In this document: piece after piece, positions 1 through 9,099 of the stretch
Layout of the letters: each line of letters starts with the position of its first letter
How positions within the stretch are numbered: the first letter of the stretch is position 1
Assembly: GCA_041060555.1 (NCBI GenBank)
Contig: JBEUDS010000020.1
Source of the DNA: CAUJIW01 sp963205175
GTDB taxonomy: Bacteria > Pseudomonadota > Alphaproteobacteria > Sphingomonadales > Sphingomonadaceae
Reading direction: 5' to 3' (one strand)
Length of the DNA stretch: 64,000 nucleotides
Notes under the pieces: model-generated
What the model was told of the DNA's origin: nothing
Database searches by the model: none
The model's input: the letters and a program-made list of their open reading frames with translations, nothing else
Translations under genes and position numbers: made by a program

Positions 1-12
1 AGGGATCATCGC

Positions 13-969
13 GTGCCAAGGTCAATTCTCCGGGTTCTCCTCGTCGTGCTGGTGGCAGCGGCCGCCGCCGGCGGCTGGTTCTACGTCAGCCGCGACAAGG
101 CCGACACCGGGCTGGTGGCGGTCAATGGCCGCATCGAGGCCATCGACGTCTATGTCGCCAGCAAGATCGCCGGCAAGGTGACCGAGGTCGCCGTGCGCGA
201 GGGCGACGCCGTGAAGACCGGCGACCTCGTCGCCCGGCTCGACACCACGACGCTGGATGCCCAGCGCCAGCAGGCGCTGGCCCAGGTGGAGCAGGCCCGC
301 AGCGCCCGCGCCACCGCCGCCGCCAGCATTGCCCAGGCCCGCAGCGCGGTGACGCTGGCGACCCAGGAAATCGCCCGCACCGCCAGACTGGTGCAGGACG
401 GCTACGCCACCCGGCAGTTGCTCGACCAGCGCCAGGCGACGCTGAAATCCAGCACCGCCGCGCTGGCAGCCGCCGAAGCGCAGGTCCACGAGGCGGACGC
501 CGCCATCAAGACCGCCGAGGCGGCGGTCGCCACCATCGACACCCAGATCGCCGACAGCCGCATCGTCGCCCCCGTCGCCGGCCCGGTGCTCTACCGGCTG
601 GCCGAGCCCGGCGAGGTGCTGGCCGCCGGCGGCCGGGTGGTCGCCATCGTCGATGCCAGCGACATCTACCTCACCGTGTTCCTGCCCGAGTCCACCGCCG
701 GCAAGGTGGCGGTGGGCGACGAGGCGCGCATCCGGCTGGATGCCCGTCCCGACGTGGTGCTGCCGGCGCGCGTCACCTTCGTGTCGCCGTCGGCGCAGTT
801 CACGCCGCGTCAGGTGGAAACCGCCGAGGAACGCCAGAAGCTGACCTTCCGCGCCAAGCTGACCATTCCCGCCGAAAGTTTGGAGGCCTGGGTGAAGCCC
901 GGCATGCCCGGCATGGGCTATGTGCGCACCGACCGGCGCCAGCCGTGGCCGGCGACACTGCCGAAGTGA
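13..969 (+). CDS. HlyD-family periplasmic adaptor (membrane fusion protein)
   Basis: A 318-residue membrane fusion protein linking an inner-membrane ABC exporter to the periplasm. It has one N-terminal membrane anchor (about residues 6-23, Leu/Val/Ala rich), then a lipoyl/barrel-sandwich half around GRIEAIDVYVASKIAGKV, a long Ala/Gln-rich coiled-coil hairpin (about 80-180), the second lipoyl half (VAPVAGPVLYRLAEPGEVL) and a beta-barrel. This matches the YhiI/HlyD_D23 type usually found with RbbA-like ABC proteins. The start is GTG with an AGGGA ribosome site 7 nt upstream. Its TGA overlaps the GTG proposed for the following ABC gene, so the two are coupled. The exported substrate is unknown. 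Confidence 0.9.
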   Translation: MPRSILRVLLVVLVAAAAAGGWFYVSRDKADTGLVAVNGRIEAIDVYVASKIAGKVTEVAVREGDAVKTGDLVARLDTTTLDAQRQQALAQVEQARSARATAAASIAQARSAVTLATQEIARTARLVQDGYATRQLLDQRQATLKSSTAALAAAEAQVHEADAAIKTAEAAVATIDTQIADSRIVAPVAGPVLYRLAEPGEVLAAGGRVVAIVDASDIYLTVFLPESTAGKVAVGDEARIRLDARPDVVLPARVTFVSPSAQFTPRQVETAEERQKLTFRAKLTIPAESLEAWVKPGMPGMGYVRTDRRQPWPATLPK

Positions 970-3728
970 CCACGGCCACCACGCCCGGTCCGGTGATCCG
1001 TCTCGTCGACGTCCATCACCGCTATGGCGCCACCGCCGCGCTGGACGGGGTGAGCCTCGACATTCCGGCCGGCCGGATGATCGGCCTGATCGGCCCCGAC
1101 GGGGTCGGCAAGTCGACCCTGCTCGGGCTGATCGCCGGCACCCGGCGTCTCCAGCGCGGCACGGTGACGGTGCTGGGCGGCCCGATGGCGAGCAGCCGCC
1201 ACCGCCGCGCCGCCGCGCCGCGCATCGCCTACATGCCCCAGGGGCTCGGCCGCAATCTCTACCCCACCCTGTCGGTGGCGGAGAATCTGTCCTTCTTCGG
1301 CCGGCTGTTCGGGCTCAACCACGCCGAGCGGCGCGAGCGCATCGGCCGGCTGACACGCGCCACCGGCCTCTACCCCTTCGTCAACCGCCCCGCCGGCAAG
1401 CTGTCGGGTGGCATGAAGCAGAAGCTCGGGTTGTGCTGCGCACTGATCCACGACCCCGACCTGCTGATCCTCGACGAGCCGACCACCGGCGTCGACCCGC
1501 TGTCGCGCCGGCAGTTCTGGGAGCTGATCCGCACCCTGCGCGCCGAGCGGCCGGGCATGAGCGTGCTGGTCTCCACCGCCTATATGGACGAGGCGGCGCA
1601 GTTCGACTGGCTGGTCACCATGAACGCCGGCCAGGTGCTCGCCAGCGGTACGCCGGCGGAGATTCTCGCTACCGCCGGCGCCGCCAGCCTGGAGGACGCC
1701 TTCATTGCCCTGCTGCCGGAAGCACAGCGGCGCGACCACAAGGCGCTGGTGATTCCACCGCGCACCGACGGCGATGGTCCGCCGGCGATCGAGGCCGAGG
1801 GCCTGACGCGGCGCTTCGGCGACTTCACGGCGGTCGACCGGGTGTCGTTCCGCATTCCGCGCGGCGAGATCTTCGGCTTCCTCGGTTCCAACGGCTGCGG
1901 CAAGACGACAACGATGAAAATGCTCACCGGCCTGCTGCCGGCCACCGACGGCAAGGCCTGGCTGTTTGGCAAGGCCGTAGACCCGCACGACATCGCGACC
2001 CGACGCCGGGTCGGTTACATGGCGCAGGCCTTCTCGCTCTACGAGGAGCTGACGGTCCGCCATAATCTCGAACTGCACGCCCAGCTCTACAATCTGCCCG
2101 CCAGCGACGTGCCGACGCGGGTGGCGGAGATGCTGGAGCGCTTCGGCCTCACCCATGTCGCCGAGCAGCGCCCCGAAAGCCTGCCGCTGGGCCTCAAGCA
2201 GCGGCTGTCGCTGGCGGTGGCGGTGATCCACGGCCCGGAGCTGCTGATCCTCGACGAACCGACGTCCGGCGTCGACCCGGTGGCGCGCGACCAGTTCTGG
2301 CAGCTGCTGGTCGACCTGTCGCGCCACGACGGCGTGACTATTTTTATATCCACCCACTTCATGAACGAGGCGGAGCGCTGCGACCGCATCTCGCTGATGC
2401 ATGCCGGACGCGTGCTGGCTGCCGGCCCGCCGGCCGAACTGATGGCGCAAAGCAACACCGGCTCGCTGGAGGAAGCGTTCATTCACCATCTGCAGGCTGC
2501 CATGCCGCCGGATTCCCCTGCCCCGGAGACCGACGTGCCGGAGGCTGGCGCCAGCACCGGCATGAAGACGACACCCGACCATGGTGCCGCTCGCACCCCG
2601 CTGTTCAGTTTCCGGCGTCTTTGGGCCTATGCCGCGCGCGAGACCAAGGAAATCCTGCGCGATCCGGTACGTATCGCCTTCACGCTGATCGGGCCGCTGA
2701 TCCTGATGTTCGCCTTCGGCTACGGCATTTCCTTCGATGTCGAGAACCTGACCTACGCCGCGCTGGATCGCGACCAGTCGCCCCAGTCGCGGGCGCTGCT
2801 GGAGAATTTCAGCGGCTCGCGCTATTTCAGGGAACGCGCGCCGCTCGCCGACTACCAGGAACTGGACCGCCGGCTGCGCCGTGGCGCGGTCAGCTTCGCC
2901 ATCGAAATCCCCCCCGACTTCGGCCGCGACCTCGATCGCGGCGCGACGCCGGAGGTCGGCGTGTGGATCGACGGCGCCAATGCGTTTCGCGCCGAGACGC
3001 TGCGCGGCTATGTCGAGGGGGTGGCCCAGAGCTACGCCACCCGGCTGGCCACCGCCGCCGGCCAACCGGAAGCCGCCAGCCTGCCCGCCGATCTGGCCAT
3101 CCGCTTCCGCTACAATCAGGCCTTCCGCTCGATCTACGCCATCGTGCCCGGCGTCATCATGCTGCTGCTGGCGCTGATTCCGGCGATGATGACAGCGGTG
3201 GGCGTGGTGCGCGAGAAGGAGAACGGCTCGATCGCCAACCTCTACGCCTCGCCCACCAGCCGGTTCGAATTCCTCGGCGGCAAGCAGCTGCCCTATGTCG
3301 GGCTGGCCTATATCAGCTTCCTGATGATGGTCGGCATCGCCGTGTTCGGCTTCGGCGTGCCGATCAAGGGCAGCGTCATCGGCCTGTTCACCGGCGCGCT
3401 GCTCTATGTCACCGCCACCACCGCCTACGGGCTGATGATCTCGTCGTTCGTACGCACCCAGCTGGCCGCCCTGTTCGCCACCTCGATCACCATCGTCATC
3501 CCGGCGATCAACTTCTCCGGCTTCATGTTCCCGCTCTCCAGCATGAACCTCGGCGGCCAGATCATGGGGCACATGTTCCCCACCGGTTACTTCCAGAAGA
3601 TCTCGGTGGGCGCCTTCACCAAGGGGCTGGGCCTGATGGAACTGGCGCCGCGCATTGTCATGGTGGGGCTGTTCGCGCTGGCGTTCATCCACATCGCCCG
3701 CCTGCTGCTGAAAAAGCAGGAGGCCTGA
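966..3728 (+). CDS. RbbA-like ABC transporter: two ATPase domains fused to an ABC-2 permease
   Basis: A 920-residue protein with two nucleotide-binding domains followed by a membrane domain. NBD1 has Walker A GPDGVGKST, signature LSGGMKQ and Walker B LLILDEPTTGVDP. NBD2 has Walker A GSNGCGKTT, Walker B LLILDEPTSGVDP and a weakened signature LPLGLKQRL. The C-terminal third is an ABC-2 permease with one early membrane helix, a large periplasmic loop and five or six helices. The NBD-NBD-TMD order is that of RbbA/YhiH. The chosen GTG at 966 overlaps the hlyD stop as GTGA, the coupling used repeatedly in this window. A GTG at 945 would add seven residues. It probably forms one exporter with the flanking adaptor and permease. 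Confidence 0.88.
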   Translation: MTTATTPGPVIRLVDVHHRYGATAALDGVSLDIPAGRMIGLIGPDGVGKSTLLGLIAGTRRLQRGTVTVLGGPMASSRHRRAAAPRIAYMPQGLGRNLYPTLSVAENLSFFGRLFGLNHAERRERIGRLTRATGLYPFVNRPAGKLSGGMKQKLGLCCALIHDPDLLILDEPTTGVDPLSRRQFWELIRTLRAERPGMSVLVSTAYMDEAAQFDWLVTMNAGQVLASGTPAEILATAGAASLEDAFIALLPEAQRRDHKALVIPPRTDGDGPPAIEAEGLTRRFGDFTAVDRVSFRIPRGEIFGFLGSNGCGKTTTMKMLTGLLPATDGKAWLFGKAVDPHDIATRRRVGYMAQAFSLYEELTVRHNLELHAQLYNLPASDVPTRVAEMLERFGLTHVAEQRPESLPLGLKQRLSLAVAVIHGPELLILDEPTSGVDPVARDQFWQLLVDLSRHDGVTIFISTHFMNEAERCDRISLMHAGRVLAAGPPAELMAQSNTGSLEEAFIHHLQAAMPPDSPAPETDVPEAGASTGMKTTPDHGAARTPLFSFRRLWAYAARETKEILRDPVRIAFTLIGPLILMFAFGYGISFDVENLTYAALDRDQSPQSRALLENFSGSRYFRERAPLADYQELDRRLRRGAVSFAIEIPPDFGRDLDRGATPEVGVWIDGANAFRAETLRGYVEGVAQSYATRLATAAGQPEAASLPADLAIRFRYNQAFRSIYAIVPGVIMLLLALIPAMMTAVGVVREKENGSIANLYASPTSRFEFLGGKQLPYVGLAYISFLMMVGIAVFGFGVPIKGSVIGLFTGALLYVTATTAYGLMISSFVRTQLAALFATSITIVIPAINFSGFMFPLSSMNLGGQIMGHMFPTGYFQKISVGAFTKGLGLMELAPRIVMVGLFALAFIHIARLLLKKQEA

Positions 3729-3732
3729 GGCG

Positions 3733-4863
3733 ATGCTGCAGCGTCTGGGCCATATCTGGCGGCTGGGGATCAAGGAGCTGTTCAGCCTGCGCACCGATGT
3801 CGTGCTGCTGGCGCTGATCGTCTACGCCTTCTCGTTCGCGGTGGTGATGGTGTCGAAGGGCGCCACCACCGAGGTCAAGAACGCCGCCGTCGCGGTGGTG
3901 GACGAGGACCAGTCGACGCTGAGCCGCCGACTGAGCGATTCCATCCGGCCGCCGCAGTTCAGGCCGCCGGTGGAAATCCGCCTCGACGAACTGGACGCGG
4001 CGATGGACGCCGGCAGCTACACCTTCGTGCTCGTCATCCCGCCGAACTTCGAGCGCGACGTGCTGCGCGGCGACCAGCCACCGATTCAGCTCAACGTCGA
4101 CGCCACGGCGATGACCTACGCCGGCAACGGCAGCGCCTATCTGCAATCGATCCTGACCCGCGAGCTGCTGGCCTTCCGGGCGCGCCAGCCGGCCAGCGCC
4201 AGCCTGCCGATCAACCTGGTCACCCATGCCCGCTTCAACCCGAACCTGGAGCCGGTATGGTTCATGTCGGTGATGCAGGTGATCAACAGCATCACCATTC
4301 TCGCCATCATCCTCTCCGGCGCCGCCATCATCCGCGAGCGCGAGCACGGCACGCTGGAGCATCTGCTGGTGATGCCGCTGACGCCGCTGGAGATCATGCT
4401 GGCCAAGGTCTGGGCGATGGGCGCCGTTGTCGTCGCCGCCACCGGTCTGTCGCTGACGCTGGTGGTCAAGGGCGTGCTGGGGGTGCCGCTGACGGGCTCG
4501 CTGACGCTGTTTCTCGCCGGCGCCGTGCTCTACCTGTTCGCCGCGACGTCGCTGGGCATCCTGCTCGCCACGCTGGCCCGCTCGATGCCGCAGTTCGCCA
4601 TGCTGATCATCCCGGTGTTCATCATCATGTACATGCTTTCCGGCACCATCACGCCGCTGGAGTCGATGCCCGGCTGGCTGCAGACGATCATGCAGGGCTC
4701 GCCCTCCACCCACTTCGTCCGCTTCGCCCAGGCCGTGCTGTATCGCGGCGCCGACCTGCCGATCGTCTGGCCGGACATGCTGCGGGTCGGCGGCATCGGC
4801 GCGCTGTACTTCACGCTGGCGCTCGGCCGTTTCCGCCGCATGCTGCAGACCGCCAACGGCTGA
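3733..4863 (+). CDS. ABC-2 type transporter permease (YhhJ-like)
   Basis: A 376-residue ABC-2 permease starting 4 nt after the ABC fusion gene. It has an N-terminal helix (about 20-40), a periplasmic domain of about 130 residues containing the VDEDQSTLSRRL element typical of this family, and a cluster of helices from about 175 to 360 with the conserved IIREREHGTLEHLLVMPLTPLEI loop. It is the second permease half expected in HlyD-RbbA-YhhJ operons. With the two preceding genes it should form an inner-membrane exporter, of hydrophobic compounds or a drug-like substrate by family analogy. No outer-membrane channel gene is visible in the window. Confidence 0.88.
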   Translation: MLQRLGHIWRLGIKELFSLRTDVVLLALIVYAFSFAVVMVSKGATTEVKNAAVAVVDEDQSTLSRRLSDSIRPPQFRPPVEIRLDELDAAMDAGSYTFVLVIPPNFERDVLRGDQPPIQLNVDATAMTYAGNGSAYLQSILTRELLAFRARQPASASLPINLVTHARFNPNLEPVWFMSVMQVINSITILAIILSGAAIIREREHGTLEHLLVMPLTPLEIMLAKVWAMGAVVVAATGLSLTLVVKGVLGVPLTGSLTLFLAGAVLYLFAATSLGILLATLARSMPQFAMLIIPVFIIMYMLSGTITPLESMPGWLQTIMQGSPSTHFVRFAQAVLYRGADLPIVWPDMLRVGGIGALYFTLALGRFRRMLQTANG

Positions 4864-4977
4864 ACGCCCCCGCCGAACACGCTCGCCGCGCCCGCCGGTT
4901 GCACGCCCCCCGACCTCCGTGCATCCTGCGCGCAGGATAAACGATGGCGGGCCACCAGGGGCCGGGAGTGGCGGATC

Positions 4978-5373
4978 ATGCACAAGGGCTCGGGACACAG
5001 GGGATCATGCCTGTGCGGCGCGGTGACGTTCGAGGTCGATCACACGCTGAAGCCGCCCGATGGCTGCCACTGCGTGCAGTGCCGCAAGACATCCGGCCAC
5101 TATTTCGCCTCCACCGACGTGCCGAAGACGGCGTTGACCGTCCACGGCGCGGACGCGCTGACCTGGTATCAGTCGTCGACCAAGATCCGGCGCGGTTTCT
5201 GCGCCACCTGTGGTGCCTCGTTGTTCTGGGAGCCGCTGCACCGCGACTGGATCGGCATCGCCATGGGCGCGTTCGATACCCCCACCGAGACCCGGCTGGA
5301 GATGCATATCTTCGTCGCCGAGAAAGGTGACTATTACAGTCTCGACGACGGTCTGCCGCAGCATCAGCATTAG
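4978..5373 (+). CDS. GFA/CENP-V family zinc protein
   Basis: A 131-residue protein with the complete GFA zinc-site pattern: CLC near residue 12, CHCVQC near residue 36 and CATC near residue 82, followed by GASLFW. The family is called glutathione-dependent formaldehyde-activating, but most members have no proven activity. The start at 4978 places MHKGSG just before the first zinc motif, with a GGGAG ribosome site 9 nt upstream. It lies about 115 nt after the ABC operon and is probably separate. It converges on the acyltransferase gene at 5426. Confidence 0.82.
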   Translation: MHKGSGHRGSCLCGAVTFEVDHTLKPPDGCHCVQCRKTSGHYFASTDVPKTALTVHGADALTWYQSSTKIRRGFCATCGASLFWEPLHRDWIGIAMGAFDTPTETRLEMHIFVAEKGDYYSLDDGLPQHQH

Positions 5374-5425
5374 GGTGGAGGCGCATCCGGTCCCTGGCGA
5401 CGATGGCAACCCGGCGCCAATGCCG

Positions 5426-6481
5426 TCAGGCCCGGCGCCAGTCAGCCAGCGATCGCGGAAAGGCCAGATGCCAGCCCGGGAGACTGCCGCCAACCTTGGC
5501 GGCGACATAACTCAGTCCACAGGTGGCCACAAAAAGTACCGTACCGGCAACGACAGGCTGGTCCGGCACCAGACGAGAGGCGACGGCGGCCTGATACAGG
5601 CGCAGCAGCACCTGGTAGATCAGCGAATGAAAAAGATAGATTTCAAGTGAGTGCCGGCCCAGCGCATGCCACATCCGCCTGAGCGGCAACAGGCGGCTGA
5701 GCCCGACCAGCGCCACGAAGGCCGACACGGCATTGGCGTCATGCAGCAGCAAGGGCGGCAACTGTGCATAGGTGAACAGGTTGAGCGCGGCGAGATTGAC
5801 CGACGTTTCCATGATGATCATTGCCGCCGACGTACCGACAAACACCGTCAGCATCGCCCACGACAGCCACCCGCCGCCGGGCGCGCCTCTGGCCAGCCGT
5901 CCGGCGATCATCCCCAGCGGCATCACATAGATGATGATCAGCAAACCAAGCGGGACATAGGTCTTGATGTCCTTCGGCGCCTCGCCAATCAGTCCGTGCA
6001 GTGCGAGGAGCGCGCACAGGATGATCGCCGCCAGGCGGCTGGATGCCTCGGCCAGAAAGCCGCGCAGGATCGTGAGCGCCAGCAAGGTCGGCAGGAACCA
6101 GTAGAGCTGGAACCCGGACGCCCTGTCGACAAGCGGCGCACTGGCGATCGTCAGGCCGAGCACATAATCCTTCAGCCAGCCGAACATGCCCTGCCCGTGC
6201 TGTTCGACCACCAGGAACAGGATTGCCGACAGCGTGTAGAAGACAGAAAATGGCACCAGGTAACGCATGCAACGGTCAATGATCGCGCGTCTGTTCAGGC
6301 TGATGGCCGGCACAAGGAACGGCAGGAAAAGAAAGCCAAAAACATGGAATGAGTAAAGAACGCGCTGCACATTGTCGACCGAGAACGACAGCAAGGTATT
6401 GTGGCCTGCGACAATGCACGCGATCAGAACGCCTTTTACGACGTCAAGGTCAGGGGTGTCAGTTTCCTGTCGCGACGTCAT
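5426..6481 (-). CDS. Acyltransferase family 3 membrane protein
   Basis: A 351-residue polytopic protein of the acyltransferase-3 (OafA/NodX) type that O-acylates extracellular sugars. The N-terminus MTSRQETDTPDLDVVKGVLIACIVAGHN carries the family opening, an Asp-rich start followed by a first helix with a catalytic-type His (normally written R-x10-H). About ten hydrophobic segments follow, and HSLEIYLFHSLIY near the C-terminus is characteristic. The start at 6481 is chosen because its ATG overlaps the stop of the upstream polymerase gene as ATGA; a longer reading to 6655 would run into that gene. It probably decorates the polysaccharide made by the two upstream genes. Confidence 0.85.
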   Translation of the reverse strand: MTSRQETDTPDLDVVKGVLIACIVAGHNTLLSFSVDNVQRVLYSFHVFGFLFLPFLVPAISLNRRAIIDRCMRYLVPFSVFYTLSAILFLVVEQHGQGMFGWLKDYVLGLTIASAPLVDRASGFQLYWFLPTLLALTILRGFLAEASSRLAAIILCALLALHGLIGEAPKDIKTYVPLGLLIIIYVMPLGMIAGRLARGAPGGGWLSWAMLTVFVGTSAAMIIMETSVNLAALNLFTYAQLPPLLLHDANAVSAFVALVGLSRLLPLRRMWHALGRHSLEIYLFHSLIYQVLLRLYQAAVASRLVPDQPVVAGTVLFVATCGLSYVAAKVGGSLPGWHLAFPRSLADWRRA

Positions 6482-7782
6482 GTGAGCATCGCGCCCTTCT
6501 GACCGCGGCGCTGCCAGCCGCCGTCCGGGATGGCATGAGCGGGCGCCGTTCCGGCCTTTCCCGCCCGGGCGGCCCAGATCGCGGCGGCCAGCACCAGCGA
6601 GAACATCGGACTGGAAATATAGTAGGCGGAAACGAAAACCATGAAAGCGGCGCACGGCAGGACACCCAGCAACAGTGCTCGCCTGGGCAGGCAGATGCGC
6701 GCAAAGAAATAGAGCACGACGGGGAGCATGAAAAAGCCGCCCTGGACCAGCAGCATCCCCAGTCCCGACGATACACCGTTCAGGCTGAGGCCAAGGATGT
6801 CCGCGTTGTTGTCGAGCAGGCGTTCGCGGGTCTCCAGCCAGGTGGCGTGCCCCATGCCCAGCGGCATGAGGCCCCGTTCGAATGCATCCTTCAGCGGCTC
6901 CCAGAAACCATAAATGCGGGCATTGACGCTGTAATCAAGCAGAATGACCTTTGGCCCCAGCTCGACAAGATCCTTCAGCAGACCGATGATCCGGCTTTTC
7001 TCGGAAAAATAGGAAATGGCGAGCGCCAGCCCGGAGGCACCCGCCAGCACGCCCAGCACCAGGACGGGCAATCGTCGCAGGCGCAGCAAGCACCACAGCA
7101 CGCCCCCCAGCCCCAGCGCAAGCAGCGCCGACGAGGACATCGCCACCAGTACCGCATCCAGCACCGCAAGGGCGGCGACCCAGGGGCGGCCTCCCACGAG
7201 CACGACAGCGGCCGCCAGCAGCAGCATCTGGAAGCCGTGGTGCGTCGGCTCCGGCGCCAGGGAGAGGGCACCGCGCCCGGATGCCAGCACGGCCTCGCCC
7301 AGGCTGCTGGCGTCCGGCGACGCGATCAGGAAAATGAGAAAATTCGGCGCGATCAAGAACTGTATGAGGCCAACGGCAATCCAGGTCAGCACGGCCGCCG
7401 TCAGCATCGTGCGGAACTGTTCCACATTCCTTGTGATGATGTGCAGCATGACCGGCACCAGCACCAGCGGCGACACGTAACTGAGCCAGAACTGCACCTC
7501 GCGGATTTCAAGGCCGGACGGCGCCGCCAGAAAAAGCAGAAACGTCCCGAAGGTCGCCAGGCAGTAAAGGAAAATACGGTCAAGCCGGGGCAGGACGGAG
7601 GGAATGGTCGGCACCAGAAGCAGCAGCAATGCCGACATGAGCAAGGCATTGGGCTGGTTGTATGACTGGAGCGGCAGGATTTTTATATATGGGAACAGGA
7701 ACGAAAATGTCGTCAGGGCATAAACAGCACCGATCCGCTGCGTGTTCACCGTGAAATGGACAACCCCTGGAGAATTGGACAT
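6478..7782 (-). CDS. O-antigen ligase/polymerase-like (Wzy/WaaL) membrane protein
   Basis: A 434-residue, very hydrophobic protein with about twelve membrane segments and one larger extracytoplasmic loop (about residues 270-330). This is the architecture of Wzy polymerases and WaaL/O-antigen ligases. The first helices read MLLVPTIPSVLPRLDRIFLYCLATFG-like hydrophobic stretches with few charges. It is translationally coupled to the acyltransferase (ATGA) and follows the Wzz-like gene by about 80 nt, so a small exopolysaccharide block is likely. Polymerase and ligase cannot be told apart from sequence alone. No glycosyltransferase or flippase is present in the window. Confidence 0.72.
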   Translation of the reverse strand: MSNSPGVVHFTVNTQRIGAVYALTTFSFLFPYIKILPLQSYNQPNALLMSALLLLLVPTIPSVLPRLDRIFLYCLATFGTFLLFLAAPSGLEIREVQFWLSYVSPLVLVPVMLHIITRNVEQFRTMLTAAVLTWIAVGLIQFLIAPNFLIFLIASPDASSLGEAVLASGRGALSLAPEPTHHGFQMLLLAAAVVLVGGRPWVAALAVLDAVLVAMSSSALLALGLGGVLWCLLRLRRLPVLVLGVLAGASGLALAISYFSEKSRIIGLLKDLVELGPKVILLDYSVNARIYGFWEPLKDAFERGLMPLGMGHATWLETRERLLDNNADILGLSLNGVSSGLGMLLVQGGFFMLPVVLYFFARICLPRRALLLGVLPCAAFMVFVSAYYISSPMFSLVLAAAIWAARAGKAGTAPAHAIPDGGWQRRGQKGAMLT

Positions 7783-7862
7783 GCGAAGGCCGCCTGATTG
7801 ACTAGTTCACCCGGATGAATCGCGCATCATCGTCGGGCACCGACGTCCAGTATCGGGCGGAC

Positions 7863-8813
7863 TCAGTGCCGGACCACCTGACGATAGCGGCGGATCTGAC
7901 GATCAAGCAACACGAACAGGCTACCGGTGAAGACGCCGAAAACCACGCTGAGCGGCAGGATGATGATCGGCCTGGGACTGGTGGGACGCGGTGATGCCGC
8001 AGGTTCGCCCAGGGGTTCCGCGGCGAACGGCAGGGTGGAACTTGCCATCATCCTGGTGCGTTCCTGCTCGCTCAGTGCCTGCGCCAGGGCCGCGCGGTGT
8101 TCCACCAGCGTGGCTTTCTCCAGCTGCTGTGACAGATAAGCGATGTACGCCGTCGCACGGGTGTGCGCCTTCTGCCTCAGCCCTTCGTCAACCACCTGAT
8201 GAAGAGCCATGAGGAAACCGGCCGCGAAAGCGGGGTCTTGCGCCTCCATGACAAGCCTTGTCACGGGCGATCTCTCGGCCTCCACCACCCTGACGTGTCG
8301 TTGAATATATTCCTGCAGTCGCGCCGCGTCAGGCGGCGTCCAGTCATAAACGGGGATACCGACCAGACGCTTTGCAAAGCGCGCCAGGCTCCGGACAATG
8401 CCGGAGGCCGGTTCGCGGTACCCCTGTTTCTCGCCGTCCCACTCCGCCCTGAAGACAGTTTGCATCAGGTCGGTGCGTTTGAGGAGCATCGCCGCCACAT
8501 CGCGGGACGTGACATTCTCGGTGTACAGCGCAAAATAGTTCGATGCCGAGTCCTGGTTCATCCGCACCCCCGCCACGGACGCCAGTCCGGCGAGGCCACC
8601 CAGTTTGGACAGCTCGGAAGACGACTGCTGCGTCGGCGTGACGCGCAGTTCAACGGTATAGAGATAGGTTGCGTATTTTGCGTACACGATCGCCGCGCAC
8701 AGCGCGACGGCGGCAAATGCGGCGATCAGCCAGCGTCGGTTCCACAGATAGGACGCGATTTCCAGTAGATTGATCTCGTCCTTGTCGACATGCCGATCAA
8801 CGTCGATATCCAT
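7863..8813 (-). CDS. Wzz-type chain-length determinant / polysaccharide co-polymerase
   Basis: A 316-residue protein with the Wzz layout: a short acidic cytoplasmic start, the motif DEINLLEIASYLWNRRWLIAAFAAVALCAAI as first helix (about 12-45), a periplasmic domain beginning YTVELRVTPT, and a closing helix IIILPLSVVFGVFTGSLFVLLDRQ followed by a short basic tail. There is no C-terminal kinase domain. The start at 8813 (MDIDVDRHVDKDE) is preferred; a frame open to 9167 would add an Arg/Pro-rich extension unlike the family. It would set chain length for the polymer made by the downstream polymerase-like protein. Confidence 0.8.
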   Translation of the reverse strand: MDIDVDRHVDKDEINLLEIASYLWNRRWLIAAFAAVALCAAIVYAKYATYLYTVELRVTPTQQSSSELSKLGGLAGLASVAGVRMNQDSASNYFALYTENVTSRDVAAMLLKRTDLMQTVFRAEWDGEKQGYREPASGIVRSLARFAKRLVGIPVYDWTPPDAARLQEYIQRHVRVVEAERSPVTRLVMEAQDPAFAAGFLMALHQVVDEGLRQKAHTRATAYIAYLSQQLEKATLVEHRAALAQALSEQERTRMMASSTLPFAAEPLGEPAASPRPTSPRPIIILPLSVVFGVFTGSLFVLLDRQIRRYRQVVRH

Positions 8814-9099
8814 TTCCGCACTGCCTGATTCGATCGCCCGGCGCCTGCCCAGACCCCCTTGCCGCCATATGTCATCCTGATGAACGAATGGCCATGTGCC
8901 GACGTGTTTGATGCGATAGCGCAAGTGGGGACGGTCTTCCAGACCTATTCGCCGCGTTCCCGCTGGCCAGCAAGGCACCCGCCGTTCACGGACATGAAGC
9001 CGCGGCCAAGGCATCGCCCGCGTCATCCCGACTGTTCCGCCGGCGCTCATCAGGGCAGGCCCGAAACTCCGCCCCTCGACGGTGTCCGCTTCTGGCGGA
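8814..9099. other. Intergenic stretch without a recognisable gene
   Basis: About 290 nt between the Wzz-like gene and the exported protein at 9100. Open frames exist on both strands but are Arg/Pro-rich with no family resemblance. The region should hold the promoter of the polysaccharide block; no clear core promoter, operator or hairpin was seen. Confidence 0.5.

Noticed and set aside
918..3794. A 958-codon open frame antisense to the ABC transporter gene
   Set aside because: It is His/Gln/Arg/Gly-rich without any family motif and lies opposite a clear ABC protein; long antisense frames are expected at this base composition.
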